A stretch of 64,000 bases of DNA from UBA9926 sp913064795. Lineage in GTDB: Bacteria > Pseudomonadota > Gammaproteobacteria > Pseudomonadales > Azotimanducaceae. This document shows, piece by piece, positions 34,717 through 44,804 of the stretch. The position numbers and the translations under genes were made by a program. Each line of letters starts with the position of its first letter. The stretch's first letter is position 1. The notes below the pieces were generated by a model. That model saw only the letters and a program-made list of their open reading frames with translations, was not told where the DNA came from and searched no databases. The stretch is taken from the NCBI GenBank assembly GCA_045560765.1, contig JBJKZD010000005.1:242059-306058 (forward strand), in the 5' to 3' direction.

Positions 34717-35927
34717 TTAGGTCCGATACTCCGCGTTGATTCGGATGTACTCGTGGGAAAGGTCGCTCGTCCAGACCGTTTCAGAAAATTCACCTAGATT
34801 GAGATTCACCCGCAGCAAGACCTCTGCGCCCGCAACGGCGCGGGCGCCATCAACCTCCTGATATTGTGGGTCCCTGACCCCGGAATGCATCAAGCAAACA
34901 TCACCAATAAAAAGGTCGACTCGATTGGGGTCAATCGGTATCTTCGCTTTCCCAACCGCCATAGCAAGTCGCCCCCAGTTAGCATCGCTTGCAAACAAAG
35001 CCGTTTTCATTAGGGGCGAATTAGCGATAGAAAACGCAACCTCAAGTGCTTGAGCTTCACTGGATGCACCATCGACTTGGACCGTAACAAACTTGGTGGC
35101 GCCTTCTCCATCGCGCACAAGTCCCTGAGCCAATTCAAGCATGATGTCCGTCAAACCATCCTGAAGCTGCGTTTGCGCCTCGAGGTTACTTTCAACATCA
35201 ACGTCAACCGACCCAGTGGCGACTAACAAACAGGCATCGTTTGTGGATGTGTCGCTATCAACGGTGATTCGATTGAAGGATTGATTCGCGCCCGCTCGAA
35301 GCATTTCCTGAAGGAGACCCTGACCAACGTTCGCATCGCAGGCAATGAAACACAGCATGGTTGCCATGTTGGGCTGGATCATCCCAGCCCCTTTTGCGAT
35401 TCCTGTAAACTGCACAGTCTGTTCGCCAACCGCAACGCTTCGACAGGCTATTTTAGGGCGGGTGTCTGTTGTCATAATTGCCGTTGCAGCATCGTGCCAA
35501 TTTTGATCCCCCAATTGCTTGATCAGTTGCGGCATCGCTTCACTAAAAGGCGGGGGAGCGGAAGACGCTCCCCAATCACTCCGGTGGAGAAGGGTAGCAC
35601 CGAGGTCACCGGTTGACGTTCTGCGTCGGCGACCAAGGCGCAGCAACTCAAGGCATCTTCAATGCCTTGATCGCCCGTGGCGGCGTTCGCGTTCCCAGTA
35701 TTAATCAAGAGATAACGAGGCTGCCCTTGCGCTAAGTGCGCCTTGGCGACCGTTACCGGCGCCGCAGGGAAATAGTTCTGGGTAAAAATCGCGGCAACTT
35801 CAGCGCGCTCTGACAACCGAAACAGCACCAGGTCCTCTCGGTCTTCATAGCGGATACCACTGGCGAGAGTACTGATTTCAACACCCTCGATGGGTAACCA
35901 ATCGAGGGTGGCATCACCGACTGGCAT
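34717..35927 (-). CDS. argJ: Bifunctional glutamate N-acetyltransferase / ornithine acetyltransferase ArgJ, frameshifted
   Basis: Makes and recycles the acetyl group in arginine synthesis. The N-terminal half reads VGDATLDWLPIEGVEIST, YLLINTGNANAATGDQGIED and VLPFSTGVIGERLP. The frame then fails; removing one base from each of two runs (A4 at 35545-35548 and G5 at 35552-35556, plus strand) gives LPLPAFSEAMPQLIKQLG. The self-cleavage site ATAIMTTDTRPK and the C-terminal VDSDTSTNDACLLVATG and INAEYRT end are intact. The ATG at 35927 overlaps the secA stop (TAATG). Confidence 0.93.
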
Positions 35928-38653
35928 TAGGACAGCTGACCATGACACGCTTTATATTTTTTACCCGAGCCGCAGGGGCAGGGCTCATTGCGGCCCACTT
36001 TTTTGCCCGGCCTGACAAATGGCGCAGCCTGCGCAGGGGTATCATCACCTGACGAACCGGCTTCACCGGGTGTCTCCGATTTTTGAAACACCATGGTGCT
36101 GCGAGCCGCTTCGGCTCGGCGCCGATCTTCTAGGGCTTGGGCATTTTCATCAGCCTGAAACTGCACTTTCGACAAAAACCGAATGACATCGACCTTGACG
36201 TTGTACAGCAAAGACTCAAAGAGCTCAAAAGCTTCGCGCTTGTACTCTTGCTTCGGCTGCTTTTGTGCATAAGCTCTCAAATGAATGCCCTGCCTCAAAT
36301 AATCCATCGCCGCAAGATGCTCTTTCCACAGATTATCCAAAATATCGAGCATGATGCGCTTCTCAAAGAGCCGTAATTCCTGACCCAGCAAAGCCTCTTT
36401 TTCCGCGTACTGAGCCTTGACCCGATCAAGGATCAGTAGGCGCAAACCCTCTTCATCGAGTTGCTCATCGTCATCGAGCGCGTTCTGCACCGATAAGTCC
36501 AAACCAAAATCTGAGGACAAGGCTTGACTAAGCCCCGCCACGTCCCATTGCTCGATCAAACTCTGCGGGGGAATAAAGCCATCAACGGTGTCAGACAAAA
36601 CATCTTCCCAGAGCGCGCCGATGGTTTCTGACACATCCGACGTTTCCATCAAATCGTTACGCTGTCGATAGATCATCTGGCGTTGATCATTCGCCACGTC
36701 GTCGTATTCGAGCAATTGCTTTCGAATGTCAAAATTTCTTGCCTCAACCTTCTTCTGCGCCCGTTCGATCGAGTTGGTGACGATTTTTGCTTCTATTGGA
36801 ACGCCCGGCTCACTGACGCCTTGCATGAGGCCGCGCATCCTGTCGGAGGCAAAAATCCGCATTAGATTGTCTTCAAGCGACAAATAAAACCTTGAATAAC
36901 CGGGGTCGCCTTGACGACCAGCACGCCCACGCAGCTGGTTATCAATCCGCCGACTCTCGTGGCGCTCTGTGCCGATGACATGGAGCCCTCCTGCAGCAAG
37001 CACACCTTCATGACGCACTTGCCACGCCGCTTTAAGATCGGACAACACCCGGTCACTGGGCGCATCCAGTGCTGCTGCTTCGGCTTCCCAATTTCCGCCT
37101 AAAATGATGTCTGTTCCGCGCCCAGCCATATTGGTTGCAATGGTGACTCGGCCTGGCTGCCCGGCCTGAGCAATAATTTCAGCCTCTCGCTCATGAAACT
37201 TCGCGTTTAAGACCTCATGCTCTATCTTCTGCTTTTTGAGCAGGGCCGAAAGCAGTTCAGACGATTCAATCGATGCGGTTCCCACCAGCACCGGCGCACC
37301 CAATGCTTTGATCTCCAGTATATTTTCAACGATCGCTTCAAACTTTTCCTGCTGGCTCATAAATATGAGATCGTTGAGATCACGGCGAATCATCGGCAAA
37401 TTAGTTGGAATCACCACCACATCCAATCCATAAATCTGCCTGAATTCGAAGGCTTCCGTGTCGGCGGTTCCAGTCATACCAGCAAGCTTCGGATATAAAC
37501 GGAAATAATTCTGGAAGGTTGTCGAGGCCAATGTTTGGCTCTCATTGGTAATGGTCACATTCTCTTTGGCTTCTATCGCCTGATGGATACCACCAGACCA
37601 GCGACGCCCCGGCATCGTCCGGCCCGTATGCTCATCAACAATGACGATTTCATCATCCTGGACAATATAGTCCACGTCTTTTTGAAACAACGAATGCGCT
37701 TTAACCGCTGATTGCACGTGATGCAAAAGACTCAGATTGGTCGTGCCATAAAGGCTCTCACCTTCTGCAAGGAGACCATTTTTGGCCAACAAGGTTTCAA
37801 CTTTCTGATGACCGGCCTCAGTAAGCTCAATGTCTCTTTGCTTTTCGTCAACGTAAAAATCCCCGGGCGGGATGATTTCATCATCGATGTCTTCTTGGGT
37901 TTTAAACTGCTGTTCGAGTTGCGCCATTAATCTGTTAATACGTCGATAAAGCTCAGAGCTATTTTCAACACCGCCAGAGATAATCAACGGTGTTCGAGCT
38001 TCATCGATTAAAATCGAGTCAACTTCATCTACGATGGCATAATGCAGCCCACGCTGAACCCGATCATCGGCGCTGAACGCCATATTATCTCGCAGGTAAT
38101 CAAACCCGAACTCATTATTGGTGCCGTAAGTGATATCAGCTGCATAGGCTGATTTTTTGTCCTCAACACTCTGGCCCGCATAAACCACCCCCACCGACAT
38201 TCCCAAGCGGCCAAACAGAGGGCTCATCCATTCTGCGCCCCATTTCGCGAGATAGTCGTTGACAGTGACTAGGTGAACGCCCTGGTTCTCTAACGCATTG
38301 AGATACAGCGCGAGGGTGGCAACCAACGTCTTACCCTCACCCGTGCGCATTTCGGAAATTCGGCCCTCATGCAGCGCGATCGCGCCAATCATCTGAACAT
38401 CAAATATTCTCATGTTCAGCGCACGTTTTCCTGCTTCGCGAACCGCAGCAAAAGCTTCGGGCATTAGCGATTTAAGCGTTTCACCAGCAGCCAACCGTTC
38501 AGAGAAGCGATGCCTTAAGTCCTGCAACGCATCGTCAGAGAGTCCTGTGTATTGATCCTCTAACTTGAGAATCTGATCACTGACCTTCTTCATCCGATTA
38601 ATTTCTCGACTATTTTTTGTGCCGAATAATCGTCCTAATATTTGCATTACCAT
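35927..38653 (-). CDS. secA: Preprotein translocase ATPase SecA
   Basis: Motor that drives unfolded proteins through SecYEG. 908 residues, full length. Seen: Walker A MRTGEGKTLVATLALYLNAL, Walker B VDEVDSILIDEARTPLIISG, GTASIESSELLSALL, TNMAGRGTDIILGGNW, RGRAGRQGDPG, and the C-terminal zinc tail NEPCPCGSGKKYKACHG that binds SecB and lipids. The start is ATG 38653 or the ATG two codons later. Followed by argJ with a one-base overlap. No SecM-like leader was found; an M23 peptidase gene occupies that place. Confidence 0.98.
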   Translation of the reverse strand: MVMQILGRLFGTKNSREINRMKKVSDQILKLEDQYTGLSDDALQDLRHRFSERLAAGETLKSLMPEAFAAVREAGKRALNMRIFDVQMIGAIALHEGRISEMRTGEGKTLVATLALYLNALENQGVHLVTVNDYLAKWGAEWMSPLFGRLGMSVGVVYAGQSVEDKKSAYAADITYGTNNEFGFDYLRDNMAFSADDRVQRGLHYAIVDEVDSILIDEARTPLIISGGVENSSELYRRINRLMAQLEQQFKTQEDIDDEIIPPGDFYVDEKQRDIELTEAGHQKVETLLAKNGLLAEGESLYGTTNLSLLHHVQSAVKAHSLFQKDVDYIVQDDEIVIVDEHTGRTMPGRRWSGGIHQAIEAKENVTITNESQTLASTTFQNYFRLYPKLAGMTGTADTEAFEFRQIYGLDVVVIPTNLPMIRRDLNDLIFMSQQEKFEAIVENILEIKALGAPVLVGTASIESSELLSALLKKQKIEHEVLNAKFHEREAEIIAQAGQPGRVTIATNMAGRGTDIILGGNWEAEAAALDAPSDRVLSDLKAAWQVRHEGVLAAGGLHVIGTERHESRRIDNQLRGRAGRQGDPGYSRFYLSLEDNLMRIFASDRMRGLMQGVSEPGVPIEAKIVTNSIERAQKKVEARNFDIRKQLLEYDDVANDQRQMIYRQRNDLMETSDVSETIGALWEDVLSDTVDGFIPPQSLIEQWDVAGLSQALSSDFGLDLSVQNALDDDEQLDEEGLRLLILDRVKAQYAEKEALLGQELRLFEKRIMLDILDNLWKEHLAAMDYLRQGIHLRAYAQKQPKQEYKREAFELFESLLYNVKVDVIRFLSKVQFQADENAQALEDRRRAEAARSTMVFQKSETPGEAGSSGDDTPAQAAPFVRPGKKVGRNEPCPCGSGKKYKACHGQLS

Positions 38654-38707
38654 GCCGTGCTATCCGCTATCGTTCGCAGCTGACTTGGAGTCAGCCAAAT
38701 AATCTGA

Positions 38708-39670
38708 TCATCCCGATTTTGTGGGCCGCGCTCTGTGTATGTATAACGAAGGATCAACCGAGCGTCCATTCTTGTAGATTTCGTAATGCACATGCGGCCC
38801 CGTTGAGCGGCCGCTGCTGCCCATTTCACCGATTTTTTGACCGCGCTTAACAAGATCCCCTGCATCAACGGAAAGCGCTCGATGATGCGCATAGCGAGTA
38901 ACGGTGCCTCCGCCATGATTGATCTCGACCATTTTCCCGTAACCCGATTTTGTGCCAGAAAAAGTAACAATGCCGGAAGCGATGGCGCGAACCTCAACCC
39001 CCTTAACGCCAGCGATATCCACCCCATTGTGCCAAGCACGCTTACCCGTAATCGGATCGGTTCTCATACCGTAATTGGAGGATACCCATCCCTTAGCGAC
39101 GGGCTTACCAAACAACGAGGCCTCCTCGAGGCGCTGCTGCCTTAAAAGAACGCGCTCAATAACAGCGAGTTGGTCTGACCGGTTCAGCACCGCCTGAGAC
39201 ATTCGAAAGAGGCGCTCTTTGAGTGCGGGTTCAGTCAAGTTCATCTGATCCGCCGTTGGACTCGGCTCTGCAAGACCTTGAGGTAGCGGCCCACCGACAC
39301 CGGCTTGCTCTGAAAAATCAAACTCGTCTTGGTCCAAAGCAGCATATTCCGTCAATCGCTGCCCCAACGCATCTAAGCGCAGAAGGCGAGATTCCAACCT
39401 AGCAATCCGTGCTGCGCTGACCTCAAGGTTCAGTGACAGATTTTGCTCCAATTCGGCGATCCCATCTCGCTGTTCGTTGATGTCCGACTGGAGTTGCTCC
39501 AGTAGCGTAGACGCCAGACGAGCCTGCTGGCTGAGCACCCGCTCGAGGACCACAGACAGGCCGATCAACAATAGCAACACAGTAAAGACCGCAAGCACCG
39601 CTGAATTTCTATTCACGGGAATCACGGTTTGATTGCCGGAATGCTCGCTCAGTACAATCAGTTTCATCAT
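38708..39670 (-). CDS. M23 family metallopeptidase, membrane-anchored
   Basis: Predicted peptidoglycan endopeptidase or EnvC-like regulator. About 320 residues: a membrane span near residues 24-42 (AVLAVFTVLLLLIGLSVVL), a coiled coil (SQQARLASTLLEQLQSDINE onward), then the C-terminal LytM domain. Zinc motifs HNGVDIAG (HxxxD) and HVHYEIYKNG (HxH) are both complete, so the domain may be catalytically active. I start at ATG 39670 just after AGAGAAG. The gene between lpxC/DciA and secA is the position where many gammaproteobacteria carry such an M23 protein. Confidence 0.88.
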   Translation of the reverse strand: MMKLIVLSEHSGNQTVIPVNRNSAVLAVFTVLLLLIGLSVVLERVLSQQARLASTLLEQLQSDINEQRDGIAELEQNLSLNLEVSAARIARLESRLLRLDALGQRLTEYAALDQDEFDFSEQAGVGGPLPQGLAEPSPTADQMNLTEPALKERLFRMSQAVLNRSDQLAVIERVLLRQQRLEEASLFGKPVAKGWVSSNYGMRTDPITGKRAWHNGVDIAGVKGVEVRAIASGIVTFSGTKSGYGKMVEINHGGGTVTRYAHHRALSVDAGDLVKRGQKIGEMGSSGRSTGPHVHYEIYKNGRSVDPSLYIHRARPTKSG

Positions 39671-39727
39671 TCTTCTCTTTTCAGGCCATAATGGTAACAG
39701 AATGTATCGGCCACACGCGGACAAACC

Positions 39728-40147
39728 ATGCAGTTCTTCAATGACATCATAGAGTCTTTTCAGGGCCCAACAAAGACCATGCTCCAGCAGGCGAAGTCTT
39801 ATCGAACCCTCGAAAAGCGGATTCAACACCTGCTTGAGGTCGACCTAAAAGTGATGTGCCTCATCGACCAGAAGCTGGTTTTACAAGTTTCGAATGCTGC
39901 CCTGGCTACGCGGATCAAATATCGATCGGCACAATTTTTGGATCGCCTCCATCAAGAGGGACTTGTACTTGATGTCAGGCAGATCATCGTGCATGTTCGC
40001 CCCGAATTGACGACCAACCAGAAGATTCATCCTGCGCCTATCAAAATTTCCAAAGAAAACCAGGCATTACTTGCGGCTCACGCTGACGCAATTCAGCACT
40101 CAGCGCTTCGAAAAGCTTTGTTAAATCTCAGCCAGCGCTCGGACTAA
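39728..40147 (+). CDS. dciA: DciA-type (DUF721) replicative helicase loader
   Basis: 139-residue protein of the DUF721 family, shown in Pseudomonas to be the DciA loader of DnaB helicase in bacteria lacking DnaC. The conserved domain covers TLEKRIQHLLEVDLKVMCLI, QKLVLQVSNAALATRIKYRS and FLDRLHQEG, with a charged C-terminal tail. It is convergent with lpxC (7 bp) and divergent from the M23 gene (57 bp), the same neighbourhood as in Pseudomonas. Confidence 0.8.
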   Translation: MQFFNDIIESFQGPTKTMLQQAKSYRTLEKRIQHLLEVDLKVMCLIDQKLVLQVSNAALATRIKYRSAQFLDRLHQEGLVLDVRQIIVHVRPELTTNQKIHPAPIKISKENQALLAAHADAIQHSALRKALLNLSQRSD

Positions 40148-40154
40148 GAGCGGT

Positions 40155-41087
40155 TTAAGAAGCGTACTCGAATCCGCCAAGATGCGCATAGGCGCTTGGC
40201 GCGCGTTCTTGTCCATCGAACGTGATAATGTCCCAGGCTTCTGGCTGAGCAATCAACGCTGATCGCAATGCGTGATTCTCGGTGTGCCCTGACTTGAAGC
40301 CGACAAATTCGCCTAAAATACTGTGACCCAGCAGATAAAGGTCACCAATCGCATCCAGAATCTTGTGCCTGACAAATTCGTCGTCGTGCCGGAGCCCGTC
40401 CACATTGAGTATCCTGTACTCATCAACAACTATCGCATTATCTAGGCTACCGCCTTGAGCCAAATTAAGCTCTCTGAGTTGTTCAAACTCTTGCATCAAC
40501 CCAAAGGTTCTCGCTCGGCTGACTGCCTTCACAAAATCAGTATTGGCAAAATCGATACACGCGTGCTGCTCTCTGATGACGGCGTTGTCATAGATAATGG
40601 TGTGGCTCACCTTGAAGCCAGGGTGTGGTAGAAGCGCGACTGACTGACCGTAATCCTGGGCGCTTCCTGCACCTGACACTCGAATTGGCTTTTTGATTCT
40701 TATAAACTTTTTACAAGCGGACTGGGTCTCTATCCCGGCGGACTGAACTAGGAAAACGAAAGTCGCCGCGCTGCCATCCATGATCGGCATTTCGGGCCCA
40801 CTGACCTCCACAAAGACATTATCGATGCCCAGACCGGAAAAAGCCGCAAGAACGTGCTCAACCGTTGAGATCTTCGCATCACCAATCCCGACGGTCGTGG
40901 CGAGTTTTGTATCGACCACAGTGGCGTTCGACGCTTTGATTTCTACAATCGGGTCAAGATCTGACCGGATAAAGACCACGCCTGTATCGATCGGTGCCGG
41001 CCGCAAGGTCAGGTATACCTTCTCTCCGGTGTGTAAACCGATGCCAGTCGCTCGAATCACATTTTTGAGGGTCTTTTGCTTGATCAT
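40155..41087 (-). CDS. lpxC: UDP-3-O-acyl-N-acetylglucosamine deacetylase LpxC
   Basis: Committed zinc deacetylase of lipid A synthesis. 310 residues. Seen: MIKQKTLKNVIRATGIGLHTG at the start in pieces (IRATGIGLHTGEKVYL), zinc His in STVEHVLAAFSGLGIDNV, EMPIMDGSAATFVFL, and the C-terminal DEFVRHKILDAIGDLYLLGH with the catalytic SGHTENHALRSAL. The ATG at 41087 gives the canonical N-terminus; a TTG two codons upstream is in frame. It is the last gene of the dcw region, 543 bp after ftsZ. Confidence 0.97.
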   Translation of the reverse strand: MIKQKTLKNVIRATGIGLHTGEKVYLTLRPAPIDTGVVFIRSDLDPIVEIKASNATVVDTKLATTVGIGDAKISTVEHVLAAFSGLGIDNVFVEVSGPEMPIMDGSAATFVFLVQSAGIETQSACKKFIRIKKPIRVSGAGSAQDYGQSVALLPHPGFKVSHTIIYDNAVIREQHACIDFANTDFVKAVSRARTFGLMQEFEQLRELNLAQGGSLDNAIVVDEYRILNVDGLRHDDEFVRHKILDAIGDLYLLGHSILGEFVGFKSGHTENHALRSALIAQPEAWDIITFDGQERAPSAYAHLGGFEYAS

Positions 41088-41630
41088 GTCCAATATTCCA
41101 ACGATTAAAGAACAGCTCTATCAGTCGCGTATCTCTTCAGCGGCGCAGATCTTAGCAAAACACCGGGGCGATAACTACGAAATTGCTCCAATATTGACCC
41201 TAATAATGGAGAAAAGTTGCATTTATTTTGTAAAATTTTCAGAATTAGTCGCTTTGACAGAAAAATGACCGAAAAATGCAGTCCTCAGGCGCATTTCGCG
41301 ATGAAAATGCTCGGTTAGCGGTCGTTGATGCGCTGTTCATTCTGAACGCGCTGCTGGCGGCATCTCAATGTAATGATGACCCTCAAGCTTGAGCATCATC
41401 CTGTTCTCAAGGACTCCTGGATCGAATACTGCTCAAAGCGGTCACTGACTTGAGTCCCGATGCGTAGCAATCAGATAGGCCGAAATCTGCACGAAGGCTT
41501 CCAGCGTCGCTATCAAAGCACGCACCCAAGCCCCTCCTCCACCGGCATTGTAGGCCCTTCGATACCCTGTCAGCCAAGAACCCTCTCTCTTTCAAAGTGG
41601 CTCCAAGGTAAAGCCGAGAAGCTGTGCGAT
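41088..41630. other. Long ftsZ-lpxC spacer
   Basis: About 540 bp without a supported gene. It should contain the lpxC promoter. An imperfect hairpin built on CTCAAG/CTTGAG lies near 41370-41400 without a T run. A 38-codon plus-strand frame from ATG 41277 and a 60-codon frame from 41086 exist but lack ribosome binding sites. Confidence 0.5.
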
Positions 41631-42788
41631 TCAGTCCGCTTGTCGGCGCAGAAACGCTGGAATGTCCAAATATTCTAGATCCCGTCCACTCTCAGCACTC
41701 GGACCGTCTCCGTCTAGCATTGCTTTATTCCGAATCACCGTCGGTTTGTCCAACTGCTGATAATCTGGCACACCATCACCGGCGAGCCGTCTACGCAGCG
41801 CCGCTGGGAGCTCAGTCTGTTTGGGATCCAAATCAAGTCCTAGCCCGGTGGCAACCACGGTTACCCGCATTTCTTCCCCCATCTCCGGGTCAATGACGGT
41901 ACCAATGACGACGGTTGCATTATCAGATGCAAACTCTTCGATGGTCGCTCCGACCTGTGAAAACTCCGTGAGCGTAATATCGACACCTGCGGCGATATTA
42001 ACCAGAATTCCCCGAGCGCCTGAAAAATCGATGTCTTCAAGTAAAGGACTACGAACAGCCGCCTCGGCCGCATCGAGTGCCCGATGCTCACCCGCAGCGG
42101 CACCGGTCCCCATCATCGCCATACCCATCTCGGACATCACCGTTCGAACATCGGCAAAGTCAACGTTGATCATTCCTGGGCGAATAATAAGGTCAGCGAT
42201 ACCCTGTACTGCTCCGAGCAGCACGTCATCAACGGCCCCAAAGGCTTCTAGAAGCGGCGTGTCCTGCCCCATAATCGACAGCAGCTTTTCGTTCGGCACC
42301 GTGATCAACGAGTCAACGTACTCAGAAAGTTCAGCAATGCCTGCTTCTGCGATTTGCATGCGCTTGCGGCCCTCAAAGGGAAAAGGCTTGGTCACAACAG
42401 CGACGGTTAGAATGCCTAAGTCCCGTGCAATCTGGGCTACAATCGGAGCCGCACCCGTCCCGGTACCGCCGCCCATCCCAGCAGTGATAAAGACCATATC
42501 GGCACCGTCGAGCACCTCTTCTATCCGTTCTTTATCCTCTAACGCCGCACTCTTACCCATGGTTGGATTTGCGCCCGCACCCAATCCTTTGGTGATATCA
42601 GAGCCTAACTGCAATAAGGTTCGTGCGGTCAGTCTTTGCAAGGCTTGGGCATCTGTGTTGGCGCAGACAAAATCGACACCCTCAATCTGATGATCAACCA
42701 TGTGTTGCACGGCATTACCCCCACCGCCACCTACACCGATGACTTTTATAACCGCATGCTGCGGTTGGTTATCAACTAATTCGAACAT
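41631..42788 (-). CDS. ftsZ: Cell division protein FtsZ
   Basis: Tubulin-like GTPase that forms the division ring. 385 residues, full length. Seen: VIGVGGGGGNAVQHMV, the tubulin signature GGGTGTGAAPIVAQIA, the synergy-loop region NVDFADVRTVMSEMGMAMMG, a short linker, and the conserved C-terminal peptide LEYLDIPAFLRRQAD that binds FtsA and ZipA. Follows ftsA by 34 bp on the same strand. Confidence 0.99.
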   Translation of the reverse strand: MFELVDNQPQHAVIKVIGVGGGGGNAVQHMVDHQIEGVDFVCANTDAQALQRLTARTLLQLGSDITKGLGAGANPTMGKSAALEDKERIEEVLDGADMVFITAGMGGGTGTGAAPIVAQIARDLGILTVAVVTKPFPFEGRKRMQIAEAGIAELSEYVDSLITVPNEKLLSIMGQDTPLLEAFGAVDDVLLGAVQGIADLIIRPGMINVDFADVRTVMSEMGMAMMGTGAAAGEHRALDAAEAAVRSPLLEDIDFSGARGILVNIAAGVDITLTEFSQVGATIEEFASDNATVVIGTVIDPEMGEEMRVTVVATGLGLDLDPKQTELPAALRRRLAGDGVPDYQQLDKPTVIRNKAMLDGDGPSAESGRDLEYLDIPAFLRRQAD

Positions 42789-42822
42789 AAGATCATCTCC
42801 AGATTTATGATTTTCATCGATT

Positions 42823-44061
42823 TTAAGACTCTGTTCCCAGTAACCACTGTTTTGCTTTGGTCCAGACAGAATCGCCAGCGACCACGGTCGCGCGCGAGTT
42901 ACCAGAACCTACACCCTGTGAAGCGCCGTACTGCAACAACCCGACTGCAGTGGCATAGATTGGATTTCTAACAATGTCAGACAATCCAGATACATTTTTT
43001 GGTTTCCCGATGCTGACGGGCATGTGAAATATTTCTTCGGCCAATTCAACGACGCCCTCCATCTTCGAAGTGCCTCCCGTTAGGACAATGCCCGCAGCAA
43101 TCAGCTCTTCGAATCCGCTTCTTCGCAACTCAGTTTGAATCAGGGTGAAGAGTTCTTCATAGCGAGGCTCCACCACTTCAGCCAACGCTTGACGGGACAG
43201 ACTTCGGTCTTCTCGTTCCCCAACACTCGGGACCTTGATCGTTTCATTTTCGCCGGCCATGGAGGCCAAGGCACAGGCATACTTGATTTTGATCTCTTCA
43301 GCGTTTTGAGTTGGGGTCCGCAACGCCATCGCGATATCGTTGGTCACTTGGTCGCCCGCGATCGGGATGACCGCCGTGTGCTTGATCGCACCTTCTGTGA
43401 AAATCGCGATATCCGAGGTACCGCCCCCGATATCGACTAAGCAGACCCCTAAGTCTTTTTCGTCATCCGTTAAGACCGAATAGCTTGAGGCCAACTGCTC
43501 GAGAATGATGTCGTCGACGCCAAGACCACACTGCTTGATGCATTTTTCAATATTTTGGGCGGCGTTGACTGCGCAGGTTACAAGATGCACCTTCGCCTCG
43601 AGACGAACACCCGACATTCCCAGCGGCTCCTTAACGCCCTCTTGTGAATCAATAATGAATTCCTGGGGCAGAATATGAAGAATTTTTTGATCCGCTGGGA
43701 TAGCCACGGCCTGGGCCGCATCGATCACGCGATCGATATCTGGCTGAAACACCTCTCGGTCCCGGATAGCAACGATGCCATGGGAGCCCATGCTCCGAAT
43801 ATGATTGCCAGCGATTCCAGCAAAAACCGACTGGATCTGGCATCCCGCCATCAGTTCAGCTTCCTCAATGGCTCTTTGAATAGATTGGACCGTGGAATCA
43901 ATATTAACCACCACGCCTTTTTTAAGCCCTTTAGATGCATGGCTACCCAACCCAATAATCTCTAACCTACCTTCAGGGTTAATCTCACCAACAATCGCCA
44001 CCACTTTGGACGTACCGATATCTAGACCCACTATCATTCGATTCTGGCTGGCATTGCTCAT
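42823..44061 (-). CDS. ftsA: Cell division protein FtsA
   Basis: Actin-like ATPase that anchors FtsZ to the membrane. 412 residues. Seen: MIVGLDIGTSKVVAIVGEIN, the SHS2 subdomain, VCLVDIGGGTSDIAIFTEG, GIVLTGGTSKMEGVVELAEE and the amphipathic C-terminal membrane helix ending VWTKAKQWLLGTES. Its ATG overlaps the ftsQ stop by four bases. Confidence 0.98.
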   Translation of the reverse strand: MSNASQNRMIVGLDIGTSKVVAIVGEINPEGRLEIIGLGSHASKGLKKGVVVNIDSTVQSIQRAIEEAELMAGCQIQSVFAGIAGNHIRSMGSHGIVAIRDREVFQPDIDRVIDAAQAVAIPADQKILHILPQEFIIDSQEGVKEPLGMSGVRLEAKVHLVTCAVNAAQNIEKCIKQCGLGVDDIILEQLASSYSVLTDDEKDLGVCLVDIGGGTSDIAIFTEGAIKHTAVIPIAGDQVTNDIAMALRTPTQNAEEIKIKYACALASMAGENETIKVPSVGEREDRSLSRQALAEVVEPRYEELFTLIQTELRRSGFEELIAAGIVLTGGTSKMEGVVELAEEIFHMPVSIGKPKNVSGLSDIVRNPIYATAVGLLQYGASQGVGSGNSRATVVAGDSVWTKAKQWLLGTES

Positions 44062-44804
44062 AGCTCTTCACCTTTTCTAGGGTTCTCACGTTGGGTTAAC
44101 AACTGTTCGGTTGTGGGAATCGGCCCATTAATTGCGACGCCATCGGTATAACGAGCATCAATCTTAGTGATTCCTGGTTGGATACCCATTCGCTCTAATC
44201 GATCAATCACAATCACGGCTCGCTTCAAACGCTGGCTAATTTCGTCGCTCCCCAGCAGGACCTGCCAGCCCTCCTCTAGCTCAAAGGCGACCGCGCCCCG
44301 GGCTCTGACCTCCACCTCAGCGAGTGCACGTCCCGGCATCGCCCTTCGGATCTCTAAATAACGCCGCATGACTTCATCGATGTCATCCTCCGGGCCGGAC
44401 AAATGCGGCAAATCCGAACCGCCGTGAAAGTTAGACTGAAAAACTGCACCTTCCTGATTGATGTAACCCGAATCATTCCAATAGGCGATCGCCTGCTCTG
44501 GCTGAACCTGAACGATCAGCTCATCGGGCCAATTGAAGGTGACTTCGGCAGCAGCGACCCAATCCAGCGACGTGATGACTTCGCGGACCCGATCAATATC
44601 AGTTGCAGCCAAGCCCAGACTCAAGAGTTGCGCCCGAACATCGGCACTTTGACCCTCACTCACCTCGCCGCGAATGACCCAGTACCGAATCTCAGAGTCT
44701 TCAGAAGAGCGAGCACCAAAACCGTCTCCAAAGACTGGGGGGCAAAAAACACAGCTGAGGATCAGCAGTGCGAATGCCTTACATTGAGTGCGCCAGGGCG
44801 TCAT
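44058..44804 (-). CDS. ftsQ: Cell division protein FtsQ, with an unusually short N-terminus
   Basis: Divisome scaffold with a periplasmic POTRA domain. From ATG 44804 (overlapping the murC stop, ATGA) the protein has 248 residues. The POTRA domain begins YWVIRGEVSEGQSADVRAQL and is followed by SLDWVAAAEVTFNWPDELIV, QPEQAIAYWNDSGYINQEG and ITKIDARYTDGVAING, all FtsQ-like. The N-terminus is odd: only about nine residues precede a short hydrophobic run (AFALLILSCVFCPPVFG), which looks more like a signal peptide than the usual cytoplasmic tail plus membrane span. Usual neighbours ddl and murB are missing. Confidence 0.9.
   Translation of the reverse strand: MTPWRTQCKAFALLILSCVFCPPVFGDGFGARSSEDSEIRYWVIRGEVSEGQSADVRAQLLSLGLAATDIDRVREVITSLDWVAAAEVTFNWPDELIVQVQPEQAIAYWNDSGYINQEGAVFQSNFHGGSDLPHLSGPEDDIDEVMRRYLEIRRAMPGRALAEVEVRARGAVAFELEEGWQVLLGSDEISQRLKRAVIVIDRLERMGIQPGITKIDARYTDGVAINGPIPTTEQLLTQRENPRKGEEL

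Noticed and set aside
41086..41268. A 60-codon plus-strand frame divergent from lpxC
   Set aside because: Starts within the lpxC start region, has no ribosome binding site and no recognisable domain; could only be argued from length.
41370..41400. Hairpin near CTCAAGCTTGAG as ftsZ terminator
   Set aside because: No T run follows on either strand and the stem is interrupted.
41821..42690. A 289-codon open frame on the plus strand opposite ftsZ
   Set aside because: Low-complexity Ser/Pro/Ala-rich translation that is simply the antisense of ftsZ; no ribosome binding site or family.
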